A stretch of DNA of 64,000 nt from Mycobacterium gallinarum (lineage in GTDB: Bacteria; Actinomycetota; Actinomycetes; Mycobacteriales; Mycobacteriaceae): NCBI RefSeq assembly GCF_010726765.1, contig NZ_AP022601.1, positions 682,001 through 746,000 on the forward strand. The letters are read 5' to 3'. The number at the start of each line of letters is the position of its first letter. Within the stretch, counting starts at the first letter, position 1. Position numbers and translations under genes: made by a program. The notes below the pieces were generated by a model that did no database searches, was not told the origin of the DNA, and saw only the letters and a list, made by a program, of their open reading frames with translations. This document shows positions 27,428-36,401 of this stretch, one piece after another.

Positions 27428-28305
27428 TGACCGACCAGCACATGACTCCCGTGGCAGAAACGCCGGTCGAAGGGCCACCCAAGAAGAAATCCCGGGCCGG
27501 CCGTGACCTGCCTGCTGCCATCGCGGTCGGTGTGCTTCTCGGCGGACTTGCGATCGGCGTGCTGCTGTTCGCGCCCATCGGATGGCTGGTGATGCTGTCG
27601 GTGGCGATCCCGATCGGCATGCACGAGGTCATCCGCCGGCTAGGGGAGGCCGGCTATTCGCTGCCCGCGATCCCGCTGCTCGTCGGTGGCCTGGCGATGA
27701 TCTGGCTGACGTGGCCGTTCGGGCCTGCTGGGCTGCTGGGTGCGTACGCCGGAACGATCGTCGTGTGCATGGTGTGGCGCCTGGTCGGGCGTGGGCTCAA
27801 TCAGCAGCCCGAGAACTACCTGCGCGACATCTCGGCGACGATCCTGCTGGCGACGTGGGTGCCGCTGTTCGCCAGCTTCAGTGCGCTGCTGATATTCCAG
27901 GAAGACGGCGGAATCAGGACGTTCGTGGTGATCCTGACTGTCGTGTTCGCCGACATCGGCGGCTATGTGGCGGGTGTGCTGTTCGGCAAGCATCTGATGG
28001 CGCCCGCGATCAGCCCGAAGAAATCCTGGGAGGGCCTGGGCGGCTCGCTGGTGTTCGGCATCACCGCATCGGTCCTGGCGGTGGTCTTCCTGCTCGACAA
28101 AGCGTGGTGGGTCGGGATTCCGCTGGGTCTGCTGCTGGTCATCACCGGCGTGCTCGGCGACCTGGTCGAGTCGCAGGTCAAGCGCGATCTCGGCATCAAG
28201 GACATGGGCAAGCTATTGCCCGGCCACGGGGGAATCATGGACAGGATCGACGCGATGCTGCCCTCGGCGGTCGCGGGATGGATCGTCCTCACGCTGCTGG
28301 CGTGA
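27427..28305 (+). CDS. cdsA: Phosphatidate cytidylyltransferase
   Basis: 292 residues with about eight membrane helices and the CDP-DAG synthase signature near the C-terminus: SQVKRDLGIKDMGKLLPGHGG followed by DRIDAMLPS. The N-terminal ~30 residues are hydrophilic (PPKKKSRAGR). It makes CDP-diacylglycerol, the precursor of cardiolipin, PI and PE. Its last 93 bases overlap the convergent DMT transporter gene. Confidence 0.94.
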   Translation: MTDQHMTPVAETPVEGPPKKKSRAGRDLPAAIAVGVLLGGLAIGVLLFAPIGWLVMLSVAIPIGMHEVIRRLGEAGYSLPAIPLLVGGLAMIWLTWPFGPAGLLGAYAGTIVVCMVWRLVGRGLNQQPENYLRDISATILLATWVPLFASFSALLIFQEDGGIRTFVVILTVVFADIGGYVAGVLFGKHLMAPAISPKKSWEGLGGSLVFGITASVLAVVFLLDKAWWVGIPLGLLLVITGVLGDLVESQVKRDLGIKDMGKLLPGHGGIMDRIDAMLPSAVAGWIVLTLLA

Positions 28306-29172
28306 ACCCCTGGCGTTGAGCCAACAGGCGACGGCACCGACGACCAGGCCCACAGCGATCCCGATGTCGGGGCGCTGGCCGAGCATCACCCAGGACATAA
28401 CGCCCGCCACCGCCGGGATCACGGCGAACAGCATCGCCACCGCGGCGGCGCCGTACTCGGTGATACCGCGGACGTAGAGCGTCATGGACAGCACCGCGTT
28501 CAGCAGCACGACCGCCGCGACGGCCGCCACCGCCTTCCACGGATCGGTCACCGTCCACGGCATCACCGCGGCCAGGGCCACGACGGGCAGGATGCAGGCG
28601 GCGTTCTGCAGGGCCGCAGTCGCCCGGAAGTCCACGCCGGAGCAGAATTTCTGCTGGTATACGCCACCCGCGGCCACGCTGAACAACGAGACGAGGATCA
28701 GCAGGACCGCGGGATCGACCCCGCCGACCGCGATCAGGCGTCCCGCACAGGACGCGAGCACCGCCACCACACCCAGCGCCAGCGCCACGACCCGCGTTCT
28801 GGTGAGCCCCTCGCCGAGGAACATCGCGGCCAGCACCGCCGTCACCACCGGATTCATCGAAATGATCACCGCGCCGAGCACAGCGGGTGCACCATGCATC
28901 AGCGCCACATAGAGGCAGGTGAACAGCAGGCCCTGGGCAAGCAGGCCGCTGATCAACACGTGCACCAGCGTCCGCCCTGTGGGCCAGTTCACCCTCGCGA
29001 ATTTGGCCCACGTAGCGAGGATCGCCGCGGCCAAACCAAACCGGAAAACCAGCACAGCCATCGGTGACATCACTGAAACAGCAAGCGCACCAACGGGATA
29101 GCCCAACGCATAGAAGAACGTCAGAGCCGACGCCGAGCCGAGCGGCATGGTCCTGGTGGGCATATGACCCAT
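28213..29172 (-). CDS. EamA/DMT superfamily transporter
   Basis: About 319 residues from ATG 29172 (ATG 29163 also possible), with ten hydrophobic helices in two EamA repeats; the second-half fold contains AVAMLFAVIPAVAGVMSWVML. It probably exports a small metabolite. The last ~30 residues (after WLNARG) are polar and are translated from the antisense strand of cdsA, so the original stop seems to have been lost and the frame extended. It is divergent from rlmN. Confidence 0.83.
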   Translation of the reverse strand: MGHMPTRTMPLGSASALTFFYALGYPVGALAVSVMSPMAVLVFRFGLAAAILATWAKFARVNWPTGRTLVHVLISGLLAQGLLFTCLYVALMHGAPAVLGAVIISMNPVVTAVLAAMFLGEGLTRTRVVALALGVVAVLASCAGRLIAVGGVDPAVLLILVSLFSVAAGGVYQQKFCSGVDFRATAALQNAACILPVVALAAVMPWTVTDPWKAVAAVAAVVLLNAVLSMTLYVRGITEYGAAAVAMLFAVIPAVAGVMSWVMLGQRPDIGIAVGLVVGAVACWLNARGSRQQREDDPSRDRRGQHRVDPVHDSPVAGQ

Positions 29173-29241
29173 AGTTGCGGCCAACGCGGAAGTTCGCGAA
29201 TTAATTTCGGGCCGTCACCAATGAGATACTGGTAGGAGCTC

Positions 29242-30366
29242 ATGGCCATCTCCCTGCCTCTCGTTTTCGACGCTCCGCGACGTGCAATGCCGCCGCGTCA
29301 CCTCGCCGACCTCGACGACGACGCGCGCAACGCCGCCGTCGCCGAGCTGGGGCTGCCCGCATTCCGGGGTAAACAGCTGGCCAACCACTACTACGGACGG
29401 CTGACCGCCGACCCTGCGCAGATGACCGACCTGCCGGCGTCGCTGCGCGATCAGATCGGGGACGCGCTGTTCCCGAAGCTGCTCGACGCCGTGCGCGAGA
29501 TCGAATGCGACAAGGGCGAGACCCGCAAGATGCTGTGGCGTGCGGTCGACGGCTCGACCTTCGAATCGGTGCTGATGCGCTATCCGCAGCGCAATACCGT
29601 GTGCATCTCGTCGCAGGCCGGTTGCGGGATGGCGTGCCCGTTCTGCGCGACCGGCCAGGGCGGCCTGCAGCGCAACCTGTCGACCGCGGAGATCCTGGAG
29701 CAGGTGCGGGCGGCGGCGGTCGAACTACGTGACCGCGACGGCGAGGGGATTGCGCCTGCCGCGCGCGGCGGCCGGCTGTCCAACATCGTGTTCATGGGGA
29801 TGGGCGAGCCGCTGGCCAACTACAACCGCGTGCTTGCCGCCGTGCATCGCATCACCGCGCCGCCGCCCAATGGTTTCGGCATCTCGGCTCGCTCGGTCAC
29901 GGTGTCGACGGTCGGGCTCGCGCCGGCGATCCGCAAACTGGCCGACGAACACCTCGGCGTGACGCTGGCGCTGTCACTGCACGCGCCCGACGACGAGCTG
30001 CGCGACACGCTGGTTCCGGTGAACAATCGCTGGAAGGTCTCCGAAGTGCTCGATGCGGCACGGTATTACGCGAACACAACGGGGCGGCGGGTGTCGATCG
30101 AGTACGCGCTCATTCGCGACATCAACGACCAGCCTTGGCGGGCGGATCTCTTGGGCAAGCTGCTGCACGGTGCGCTGGGACCGTTGGCGCACGTCAACCT
30201 CATTCCGCTGAATCCGACGCCGGGTAGCGAGTGGGACGCCAGTCCCAAACCCGCCGAACGCGAGTTCGTCAAGCGCGTGCGGGAGCGCGGAGTGTCATGC
30301 ACCGTGCGCGACACCCGCGGACGCGAAATCGCGGCCGCCTGTGGTCAATTGGCCGCCGAAGGCTGA
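29242..30366 (+). CDS. rlmN: 23S rRNA/tRNA adenine-C2 methyltransferase RlmN
   Basis: 374 residues of radical-SAM fold. The iron-sulfur motif C-x3-C-x2-C is visible in [26 protein letters not shown] follows, and the catalytic C-terminal cysteine is in [12 protein letters not shown]. RlmN methylates A2503 of 23S rRNA and some tRNAs. Its 3' end overlaps the convergent SnoaL-like gene by 22 bases, and it marks the right edge of the conserved core block. Confidence 0.95.
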   Translation: MAISLPLVFDAPRRAMPPRHLADLDDDARNAAVAELGLPAFRGKQLANHYYGRLTADPAQMTDLPASLRDQIGDALFPKLLDAVREIECDKGETRKMLWRAVDGSTFESVLMRYPQRNTVCISSQAGCGMACPFCATGQGGLQRNLSTAEILEQVRAAAVELRDRDGEGIAPAARGGRLSNIVFMGMGEPLANYNRVLAAVHRITAPPPNGFGISARSVTVSTVGLAPAIRKLADEHLGVTLALSLHAPDDELRDTLVPVNNRWKVSEVLDAARYYANTTGRRVSIEYALIRDINDQPWRADLLGKLLHGALGPLAHVNLIPLNPTPGSEWDASPKPAEREFVKRVRERGVSCTVRDTRGREIAAACGQLAAEG

Positions 30367-30776
30367 TCCGCCGCGCCCGGCTGGCCGACGAACCACACGT
30401 TCTCCTCGTGGAGTCGACGACTGCGCCAGCCGTCGGGTGTCCGCACCAGTTCATGGTGGTAGTACCCGCCGCACGAACTCATCTCCGCCATCCCAGGCAA
30501 TTGCATGGGGTTGTAGAACATCGCGCGAACCGTCGCGGTATCGCCGTCGATTTCGCTTTCGATGTTCGTGATGTAGTGCATGCTCCACGGGATCGCGCTC
30601 AAGTTCGCCGCGAACCAGTCCACCACGTCGTCGCGGCTGCCCACGATCGCGCCCGCCGATGAGTAATCGATGTGCGCGTCGTCGGTGAACACTGACCGAT
30701 ACAGCTCCCAGTCCTTGGTGTCGACAGCGCGGGCGTATCGGTGGAGCAGCCTGGCGATTTCGGCCTCGTCACTCAT
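30345..30776 (-). CDS. SnoaL-like / NTF2-fold protein
   Basis: 143 residues with the NTF2-like cone fold pattern: [36 protein letters not shown], then INTIE-like strands and a C-terminal [14 protein letters not shown]. Such proteins include polyketide cyclases, ketosteroid isomerases and small-subunit hydroxylases. The start overlaps the aldehyde dehydrogenase stop (ATGA), so the two form an operon driven from the dyad at 32267. A role in isomerising or hydrating a pathway intermediate is inference. Confidence 0.78.
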   Translation of the reverse strand: MSDEAEIARLLHRYARAVDTKDWELYRSVFTDDAHIDYSSAGAIVGSRDDVVDWFAANLSAIPWSMHYITNIESEIDGDTATVRAMFYNPMQLPGMAEMSSCGGYYHHELVRTPDGWRSRRLHEENVWFVGQPGAADQPSAAN

Positions 30777-32257
30777 TCGGGCATGCCGATCGTCTTCGCC
30801 TCCAGATACTCCTTATAGCCCTCTTCACCATTGCGATAACCAAGCCCACTCTGTTTGGTCCCGCCGAACGGACTGTTGATGCCGAAGTGGCTCTTGCCGT
30901 TGATGGTGACGTTGCCGGTCCGCATCCGCTTGGCCACCTCGAGCGCGCGGTCCAGATCGCCGCCGCTGACTTCACCGGAGAGTCCGTAGATAGAGTTGTT
31001 GGCGATCGCGATGGCCTCCGCATCACCCTCGTAGGGAATGATCGACAACACCGGCCCGAAGATCTCCTCCTGTGCCACTTGCGAATCCGGGTCGACATCG
31101 GCCAGCAGTGTCGGCTGGACGTAGTAGCCGGTCGGCAGATTCTCTGGGATGCCGCCGCCGGTGACCAGCCGGGCGCCCGAGTCGATTCCGGACTTGATCA
31201 ACCCGAGTACCTTCTGACGCTGCCCCTCGCTGATCTGTGGGCCCTGCATGTTGTTCGGATCCCACGGGTCGCCGACCGGAAAATTCTCCATCATGTTCTT
31301 CATGATCTCGATGCCTTCGTCATAACGACTGCGCGGCAACAGGATCCGACTGGGCAGAATGCAGCTCTGCCCGGACATCACGCACGCCATCAACGCGGCC
31401 ATCGGCAGCGCCATGTTGAAGTCGGCGTCGTCGAGCACGATGTGGGCAGACTTGCCGCCGAGTTCCAGCAGCGTCTTCTTGACAGTCGGCGCACCCGCGG
31501 CCAGGATGGCCCGCCCCGTCGCGGTGGAGCCGGTGAACGTGATCATGTCCACCCTCGGATCGGCTGACAGCGCCGCGCCCACCTCGTTGGCGTTGGAGAC
31601 GACGACGTTGAACACACCGGCGGGGATGTCGGTTTCCTCGGCCACGATGCGGCCGTACTCGCTACCCGACCACGGCGTCAGCTGCGCGGGTTTGAGGACG
31701 ACTGTGTTGCCTGCCATCAGTGCGGGGATCGTTTCGGCGACGTTGAGGTAGAACGGAACGTTCCACGGGGTGATCGCCCCGACCACCCCGACGGGTTCGT
31801 AATGGATCTTGCGGCGCGCAGGACCCATCGGGGTTTCGTGCACGCCGTTATCGGCCAGGTACTCGAAGTTCTTGCCGTGCTCGGCCCAGTGCTTGACCTC
31901 CTCGATCGGACTCTCGATCTGAGACCCGGTCACCTTCACCGGACAGCCGACCTCGGTGATCAGGACCCGCCGCAGGTGTTCCTTGTTTCGCTCGAACGCC
32001 GCGTGCAGCTGGGTGAGGCAGTGATAGCGGAAGTCAAGATCTCGCGACCAGTCGGTCTGGTCGAACGCCCGCCGCGCCGCCCCGACCGCGCGTTCCATGT
32101 CGGCGTCGGTTCCGTCGGTTGCCTGCCCGGCCACCTCTTCGCTCGCCGGATGGATGACGTCGAATGTCGCGCCGCTGCTGGTGTGTTGCAGTTCGCCGTC
32201 GATGAGCATCCGCTCGTCGCCGGCCAGTACTCCCGTTTCGTCCTGCACGCTGGTCAT
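30773..32257 (-). CDS. NAD(P)+-dependent aldehyde dehydrogenase
   Basis: 494 residues, the normal length. It shows ITPWNVPFYLNV, FTGSTATGRAI, the catalytic Glu in LLELGGKSAH (~266) and the catalytic Cys in SGQSCILPSR (~300). It oxidises an aldehyde to an acid. The ATG at 32257 begins exactly 9 bases after the 26-bp dyad, at the predicted transcription start, so the mRNA is probably leaderless. It heads a two-gene operon with the SnoaL-like gene. Confidence 0.93.
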   Translation of the reverse strand: MTSVQDETGVLAGDERMLIDGELQHTSSGATFDVIHPASEEVAGQATDGTDADMERAVGAARRAFDQTDWSRDLDFRYHCLTQLHAAFERNKEHLRRVLITEVGCPVKVTGSQIESPIEEVKHWAEHGKNFEYLADNGVHETPMGPARRKIHYEPVGVVGAITPWNVPFYLNVAETIPALMAGNTVVLKPAQLTPWSGSEYGRIVAEETDIPAGVFNVVVSNANEVGAALSADPRVDMITFTGSTATGRAILAAGAPTVKKTLLELGGKSAHIVLDDADFNMALPMAALMACVMSGQSCILPSRILLPRSRYDEGIEIMKNMMENFPVGDPWDPNNMQGPQISEGQRQKVLGLIKSGIDSGARLVTGGGIPENLPTGYYVQPTLLADVDPDSQVAQEEIFGPVLSIIPYEGDAEAIAIANNSIYGLSGEVSGGDLDRALEVAKRMRTGNVTINGKSHFGINSPFGGTKQSGLGYRNGEEGYKEYLEAKTIGMPE

Positions 32258-32266
32258 ACGCTCAGC

Positions 32267-32292
32267 ATTACAAACTTCGGCGGAAGTGTCAC
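32267..32292 (-). promoter_or_regulatory. Repeated dyad operator/promoter, copy A (ALDH)
   Basis: Minus strand: GTGACA-N14-TGTAAT followed by GCT. The ALDH ATG follows after 9 bases. The inner bases also form ACTTC/GAAGT. A -10-like AATGCT overlaps its end. Confidence 0.75.
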
Positions 32293-32313
32293 CCCCGGAT
32301 TGACGCCGAGGAA

Positions 32314-32862
32314 TCAGCCGGGCTGCTTGATCCCAGCCGCGTGCCGCAGCTGTGCCAAAAACTGGTCGTCGTCGTCGCTGCGCACGATGTAGTGCGAGAT
32401 CGCGACGCGAATTGCGGTGGCCGCCTTGACCGCTCCGTTCGGGCCGCTCAGCAGCTTTTCGAGGCGCGCCCGCATCATCGGAAGAATCCGGCCCAGCTGC
32501 CCGATCACGACTTCGGGTTCGATGTCGACCAGTCGCACACCCGAGTAGGAGTGCTGGTACTCGACGATGAATCGCAGCGCCGCGTCGAGTTTCTCGGTGC
32601 CGCGCAGGCCCGCTGTCGCCTTGCTGATCCCGTTGTCGAACATCTCGCGTTCGTGGATGCCGAACGCATCGAGCAGTTCCTGCTTGGAGGCGAACCAGCG
32701 ATACAGCGTCGGCCGGGAGACGCCGGCCTGAAGGGCGACTTCGGAGAGGCTGAGCTTGGTCTGTCCACTGCGGGCGAGTACTTCGGCGGTCGCGACGAGG
32801 ATTCGGTGTCGGGTCGAGGAGTCCTCGGCTGCTACGGATGTATCGCGCAGTGGATCGTTCAC
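32314..32862 (-). CDS. TetR family regulator (twin 1)
   Basis: 182 residues. The N-terminal HTH includes TKLSLSEVA and QAGVSRPTLYRWFASK (~28-55), almost identical to that of the regulator at 38537. The ligand-binding half is also clearly related (DAALRFIVEYQHSYSGVRLVDIEP). It lies 33 bases after the kinase gene at 32896 and is probably co-transcribed from the dyad at 34020. It is a candidate ligand-responsive repressor of the six-site regulon. Confidence 0.9.
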   Translation of the reverse strand: MNDPLRDTSVAAEDSSTRHRILVATAEVLARSGQTKLSLSEVALQAGVSRPTLYRWFASKQELLDAFGIHEREMFDNGISKATAGLRGTEKLDAALRFIVEYQHSYSGVRLVDIEPEVVIGQLGRILPMMRARLEKLLSGPNGAVKAATAIRVAISHYIVRSDDDDQFLAQLRHAAGIKQPG

Positions 32863-32895
32863 CTTCTGTGCCTCAATCGTTTGGGTTCCATGAGT

Positions 32896-34011
32896 TTAGT
32901 TCGTCACACGCAGCGACTTCTCGAGGACCGCGACCGTGTCGAGATCGTCGAGCGCCGTGACCGCACGCCGCAAACCCTCCAACGCGATGTCTTCGTCCTG
33001 CATGCCACCCATCCCGGCGGTGATGAGGGCGGCGGTGTACGCGTACAGCGCACCTTCCCGGTAGCGCTGCCACAGGTCGTCGCGGTCGAGTTCCGGCCCG
33101 CCCGCGGCGGCCAGCGCATGGCGGTACCCGTCGAGGATGTCGCGCTGGCTGGCCTGCCGGTCGGTGGCCGTCATGCTCGTGATCAGGGTGTAGGACAGTT
33201 CACGGCCGGGGTGCCCGCGGCGCACGGCCTGCCAGTCGAGCAGGCCGGCCTCGCCGTTGCGGAAGTAGACGTTGCCCGGGTGGGCGTCGCCGTGCATCAC
33301 CGTGTTCGGGGTGGCGTCCAGGAGGGTCGCGACGGCGCGGTAATTCTCGTCGATGAACCGGCCCCGAGCGACGTCGATATCGGTGCGCTCGGCGATCCGG
33401 CGAGCGGACCGCTTCAGCAGCGCGCCGACCATCAGCGACGAGTAGTCGTTCGACGCCGAGTACACCCAGGCGGGGATCCGGCCCCAGAACGTCGCGTGCA
33501 GCCGGGCCAGCAGGTCGACGATTTTGACCGCACGATCGGTGCTGATCGGCTCGAGCGTGGTCGGGAACTCGCATTCGTCCGCGGGGAGGTCTTCCAGCAC
33601 AAGCACGTAACGTCCGGTGAGGGCGTCGAACGCGGATCCGTATGACCTGGGTAGCCCGCTCAGTTCCGGTGACAGCTCCCGGTAGAACCGGGTCTCGGTC
33701 TCGCCGAGTCGGCCCACCTCCCCCATGAGGCGGGTCGCGGCCGTTTCGGCGGCCATCTTGACGAACACCGAAGCCGGGACGTCGTCACCGGTGAGTGCGA
33801 TGCGGACTCGCGACGACGTCCCCGCGTCGCCCCCGATCACCGACATCGACGTCACCTTGCGCCCCATCACGAATGACAGGTATGCCGCGTCGAGATCGTC
33901 TACCGTGCGGGGGAGCGACCGAACACGGCCGATGGCGGCGTCGGTGACGATACGTTGTACACCGCGCCCGAGATGCGACGCGAGGCCGACGACCGGCGCA
34001 ACTGACTTCAC
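32896..34011 (-). CDS. APH-fold kinase / phosphotransferase (copy 1)
   Basis: 371 residues. The kinase catalytic loop HGDAHPGNVYF has Asp and Asn in place, and the metal-binding LLDWQAVRRGHPGREL follows. N-lobe pieces include VFVKMAAETAA with its lysine and RYVLVLEDLPADECEF. The fold is that of aminoglycoside phosphotransferases, but among catabolic genes such proteins more likely phosphorylate a hydroxylated acyl or alcohol intermediate. GTG 34011 starts 8 bases after the dyad at 34020 and is predicted to be leaderless. TetR twin 1 follows. Confidence 0.85.
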   Translation of the reverse strand: MKSVAPVVGLASHLGRGVQRIVTDAAIGRVRSLPRTVDDLDAAYLSFVMGRKVTSMSVIGGDAGTSSRVRIALTGDDVPASVFVKMAAETAATRLMGEVGRLGETETRFYRELSPELSGLPRSYGSAFDALTGRYVLVLEDLPADECEFPTTLEPISTDRAVKIVDLLARLHATFWGRIPAWVYSASNDYSSLMVGALLKRSARRIAERTDIDVARGRFIDENYRAVATLLDATPNTVMHGDAHPGNVYFRNGEAGLLDWQAVRRGHPGRELSYTLITSMTATDRQASQRDILDGYRHALAAAGGPELDRDDLWQRYREGALYAYTAALITAGMGGMQDEDIALEGLRRAVTALDDLDTVAVLEKSLRVTN

Positions 34012-34019
34012 CTCGCTAG

Positions 34020-34045
34020 TTTACAAATTTGCCATGATTTGTAAA
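34020..34045. promoter_or_regulatory. Repeated dyad operator/promoter, copy B (bidirectional)
   Basis: The most symmetric copy: TTTACAAAT and ATTTGTAAA with TTTACA-N14-TGTAAA spacing. It serves the kinase (minus; -10-like TAAACT, start 8 bases on) and the CoA-transferase (plus; a short leader with GGAAAGG before ATG 34067). Confidence 0.8.
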
Positions 34046-34066
34046 GCTGTGCCGGAAAGGAATCCG

Positions 34067-35233
34067 ATGGCCGGACCGTTGGCGGGTGTCAGAGTCGTCG
34101 AACTCGGTGTGTGGGTCGCGGGACCCGCGGCCGGTGGGATCCTGGCGGACTGGGGCGCCGACGTCGTCAAGATCGAGCCGCCCGACGGTGACCCCGCACG
34201 GATGTTCGGCCGAATGCTGGGCGTCGAGGACGGCTCGAGTCCGCCCTTCGAAATGGACAACCGCGGTAAGCGCAGCATCGTGCTCGATGTCACGACCGAG
34301 GACGGATGTGCGACCGCGCGTGAGTTGTTAAGCGGCGCGGACGTTTTCCTGACCAACGTTCGACCGGCCGCGCTGGCGCGGGTGGGGCTGGACTTCGAGG
34401 CGGTGGCCGCGGACAACCCCGCGCTGGTGTACGGCCTGATCACCGGCTACGGCGAACGCGGCCCCGACGCCGACCGTGCCGCTTTCGACGTCGCCGCGTT
34501 CTGGGCACGATCGGGCCTGGCGCACCTGCTTACGCGGCCCGGTGACACGCCGCCGTTTCAGCGCGGCGGCATGGGGGACCACACCGCGGGGATGACCTTG
34601 GCGGCAGCGGTGTGCGCGGCGCTTGTGGCCCGCGGCCGCACCGGCAGGGGGCAGCTGGTCAGCACGTCGTTGTACCGGCAGGGCGCTTACACCGTCAGCT
34701 TCGACCTCAACACGTTCTTGATGACGGGCAATCCCATCGCGATCGGCCAGCGTGAGTCGATGGGCAATCCATGCATGAACAACTACGCCGCCGGTGACGG
34801 ACGACGCTTCTGGATCGTGGGCCTGCAGGCGGGTCGGCACTGGCCGCCGCTGTGCCGGGCCGTCGGCCGGGCCGACTGGCTGACCGACCCTCGCTATGAC
34901 ACGCCGTTGAACCGCGCCGTCAACTCGCGGGAACTGATCGCCGAGCTCGACGAGATCTTCGCAACCAAGCCGCTCGAGGATTGGGCGAAAATCTTTGCGG
35001 GCGAACCGGATTTCTTCTGGTCGCCGATCAACTCGCTCGAGGACGTCATGGCCGACGAGCAGTTCTACGCATCGGGCGGCATTGTGAACGTGCCAGACGG
35101 CGAGGGTGGCATATCGATGGTGGCCTCGCCCGCCGACTTCCACGGCACACCATGGGAACCGCGCTCGCCCGCACCGCAACTGGGGCAGCACACCGACGAG
35201 ATCCTCGCCGAACTAGCGGATCGGCGCCCCTGA
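34067..35233 (+). CDS. CaiB/BaiF family (class III) CoA-transferase
   Basis: 388 residues from ATG 34067, preceded by GGAAAGG; an in-frame GTG at 34049 is possible. It begins PLAGVRVVELGVWVAGPAAGG, and the catalytic Asp is probably D171 in GDHTAGMTLAAAV. It would attach CoA to an acid made by the oxidative genes of the cluster. It is divergent from the kinase/TetR operon and shares dyad B. The next gene on the same strand has its own copy of the dyad. Confidence 0.9.
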   Translation: MAGPLAGVRVVELGVWVAGPAAGGILADWGADVVKIEPPDGDPARMFGRMLGVEDGSSPPFEMDNRGKRSIVLDVTTEDGCATARELLSGADVFLTNVRPAALARVGLDFEAVAADNPALVYGLITGYGERGPDADRAAFDVAAFWARSGLAHLLTRPGDTPPFQRGGMGDHTAGMTLAAAVCAALVARGRTGRGQLVSTSLYRQGAYTVSFDLNTFLMTGNPIAIGQRESMGNPCMNNYAAGDGRRFWIVGLQAGRHWPPLCRAVGRADWLTDPRYDTPLNRAVNSRELIAELDEIFATKPLEDWAKIFAGEPDFFWSPINSLEDVMADEQFYASGGIVNVPDGEGGISMVASPADFHGTPWEPRSPAPQLGQHTDEILAELADRRP

Positions 35234-35241
35234 CCGCCGGC

Positions 35242-35267
35242 TTTACAGATTGTGATCGAAATGTCAC
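35242..35267 (+). promoter_or_regulatory. Repeated dyad operator/promoter, copy C (35277 gene)
   Basis: TTTACA-N14-TGTCAC followed by GCT. TTTACA and CACGCT are 17 bases apart, as -35 and -10. ATG 35277 is 9 bases after the dyad, at the predicted transcription start. Confidence 0.82.
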
Positions 35268-35276
35268 GCTCTGTGG

Positions 35277-36401
35277 ATGGGCTATTCCGCCGCAGACGAG
35301 TCATTCACCCATCAGCTGCCCCGGCCGTTCGACGAGGTGCACCATCCGGACTCCACGTGGTCGGACCGGTGCTACTTCTTCGCCGCCTCGCCCGACGGCG
35401 ACCTGCTGTTGGCGTCCGGCTACGGCAACAACCCCAACACGAAGTCGGGACTCGGCTATGTCAAGGTGACGTTCGCCGACGGGCGCCACTACGACCTGCT
35501 GGCGGGCCGACCGGTTGACGGTGGTGGCCGCGCCGATGTGGGTGCAGGACCGATGCGGTGGACCTGCGTCGAGCCGCTGAAGAAGTGGAAGCTAGAGGTC
35601 GAACCGAACAACTCGGGCATCGCGTGGGAGCTGTACTACGAACCCACCGCACCGATGTGGGAGCTCCTGCCGCTCAAGGTGACCGGCAAGAGCGGACGGG
35701 TCATCGCGGACATGTATCACATGAAGGAGCCCGGCAAATGGACCGGCTGGGTGGAGGTCAACGGTGAGCGCATTTCCGTCGACGGCTTTCACGGTGGTCG
35801 CGACCGGACCTTCGGCGTCCGGGTGGCCGACGAGATCGACTTCTGGCTCTGGCTCGACGCAGGATTCGAGGATCGCGCCATCGAGGCCTGGATTTTCGAA
35901 ACCGCCGACGGCACAGTGACGTACGTAGACGGCGGTATCACCCACAGCGACGGCACGCTGTCGAAGCGGTTCGTCAAGATCGAGCACGACGTCGAGTTCG
36001 ACGGCGAGCACAAACGGCCGGCCAAGGCCGTGCTGGTGTTCACCGACGAAGGCGGCACGCAATACCGGGTCACCGCCGAGTCGGCCCATCAACACGTGAA
36101 CGCCTATTACGGACTGCCGATGTCGAAGTGCACCTACGAAGACCTCGGCGGGGGTGAGTACTTCATTCACTTCCTCTGGGACAGCAAAGAACACGGAGAA
36201 CTCGTCGAGAACGAGGACAAGGCGATGGCCGTCGACCAGTTGATGCGGTTCGACTTCGAGGGGCGCACCGGATGGGGCATCTTCGAGGTCCTCATGGGCG
36301 GAGACGCGTACCCCCGCTACCCGAACTGGCGCCCGATGGACATGAAGAAGTTCAAGCAGGACCGTCGTGCGGTCGACCGCAAGGCAGACGAGGAGAAATG
36401 A
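35277..36401 (+). CDS. Unknown two-domain beta-rich protein (possibly CrtC/AttH-like)
   Basis: 374 residues, no signal peptide, rich in Trp, Tyr and Gly. Repeated short strand-like pieces such as WELYYEPTAPMWELLPL, DMYHMKEPGKWTGWVEVNGE and HGGRDRTFGVR recall the two beta-barrel domains of hydroxyneurosporene synthase/AttH-like proteins, in which hydration of terpenoid chains is known. The likeness is weak and from memory. The stop overlaps the next kinase start (ATGA), so the two are co-translated. It starts at the predicted transcription start of dyad C. Function unknown. Confidence 0.6.
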   Translation: MGYSAADESFTHQLPRPFDEVHHPDSTWSDRCYFFAASPDGDLLLASGYGNNPNTKSGLGYVKVTFADGRHYDLLAGRPVDGGGRADVGAGPMRWTCVEPLKKWKLEVEPNNSGIAWELYYEPTAPMWELLPLKVTGKSGRVIADMYHMKEPGKWTGWVEVNGERISVDGFHGGRDRTFGVRVADEIDFWLWLDAGFEDRAIEAWIFETADGTVTYVDGGITHSDGTLSKRFVKIEHDVEFDGEHKRPAKAVLVFTDEGGTQYRVTAESAHQHVNAYYGLPMSKCTYEDLGGGEYFIHFLWDSKEHGELVENEDKAMAVDQLMRFDFEGRTGWGIFEVLMGGDAYPRYPNWRPMDMKKFKQDRRAVDRKADEEK

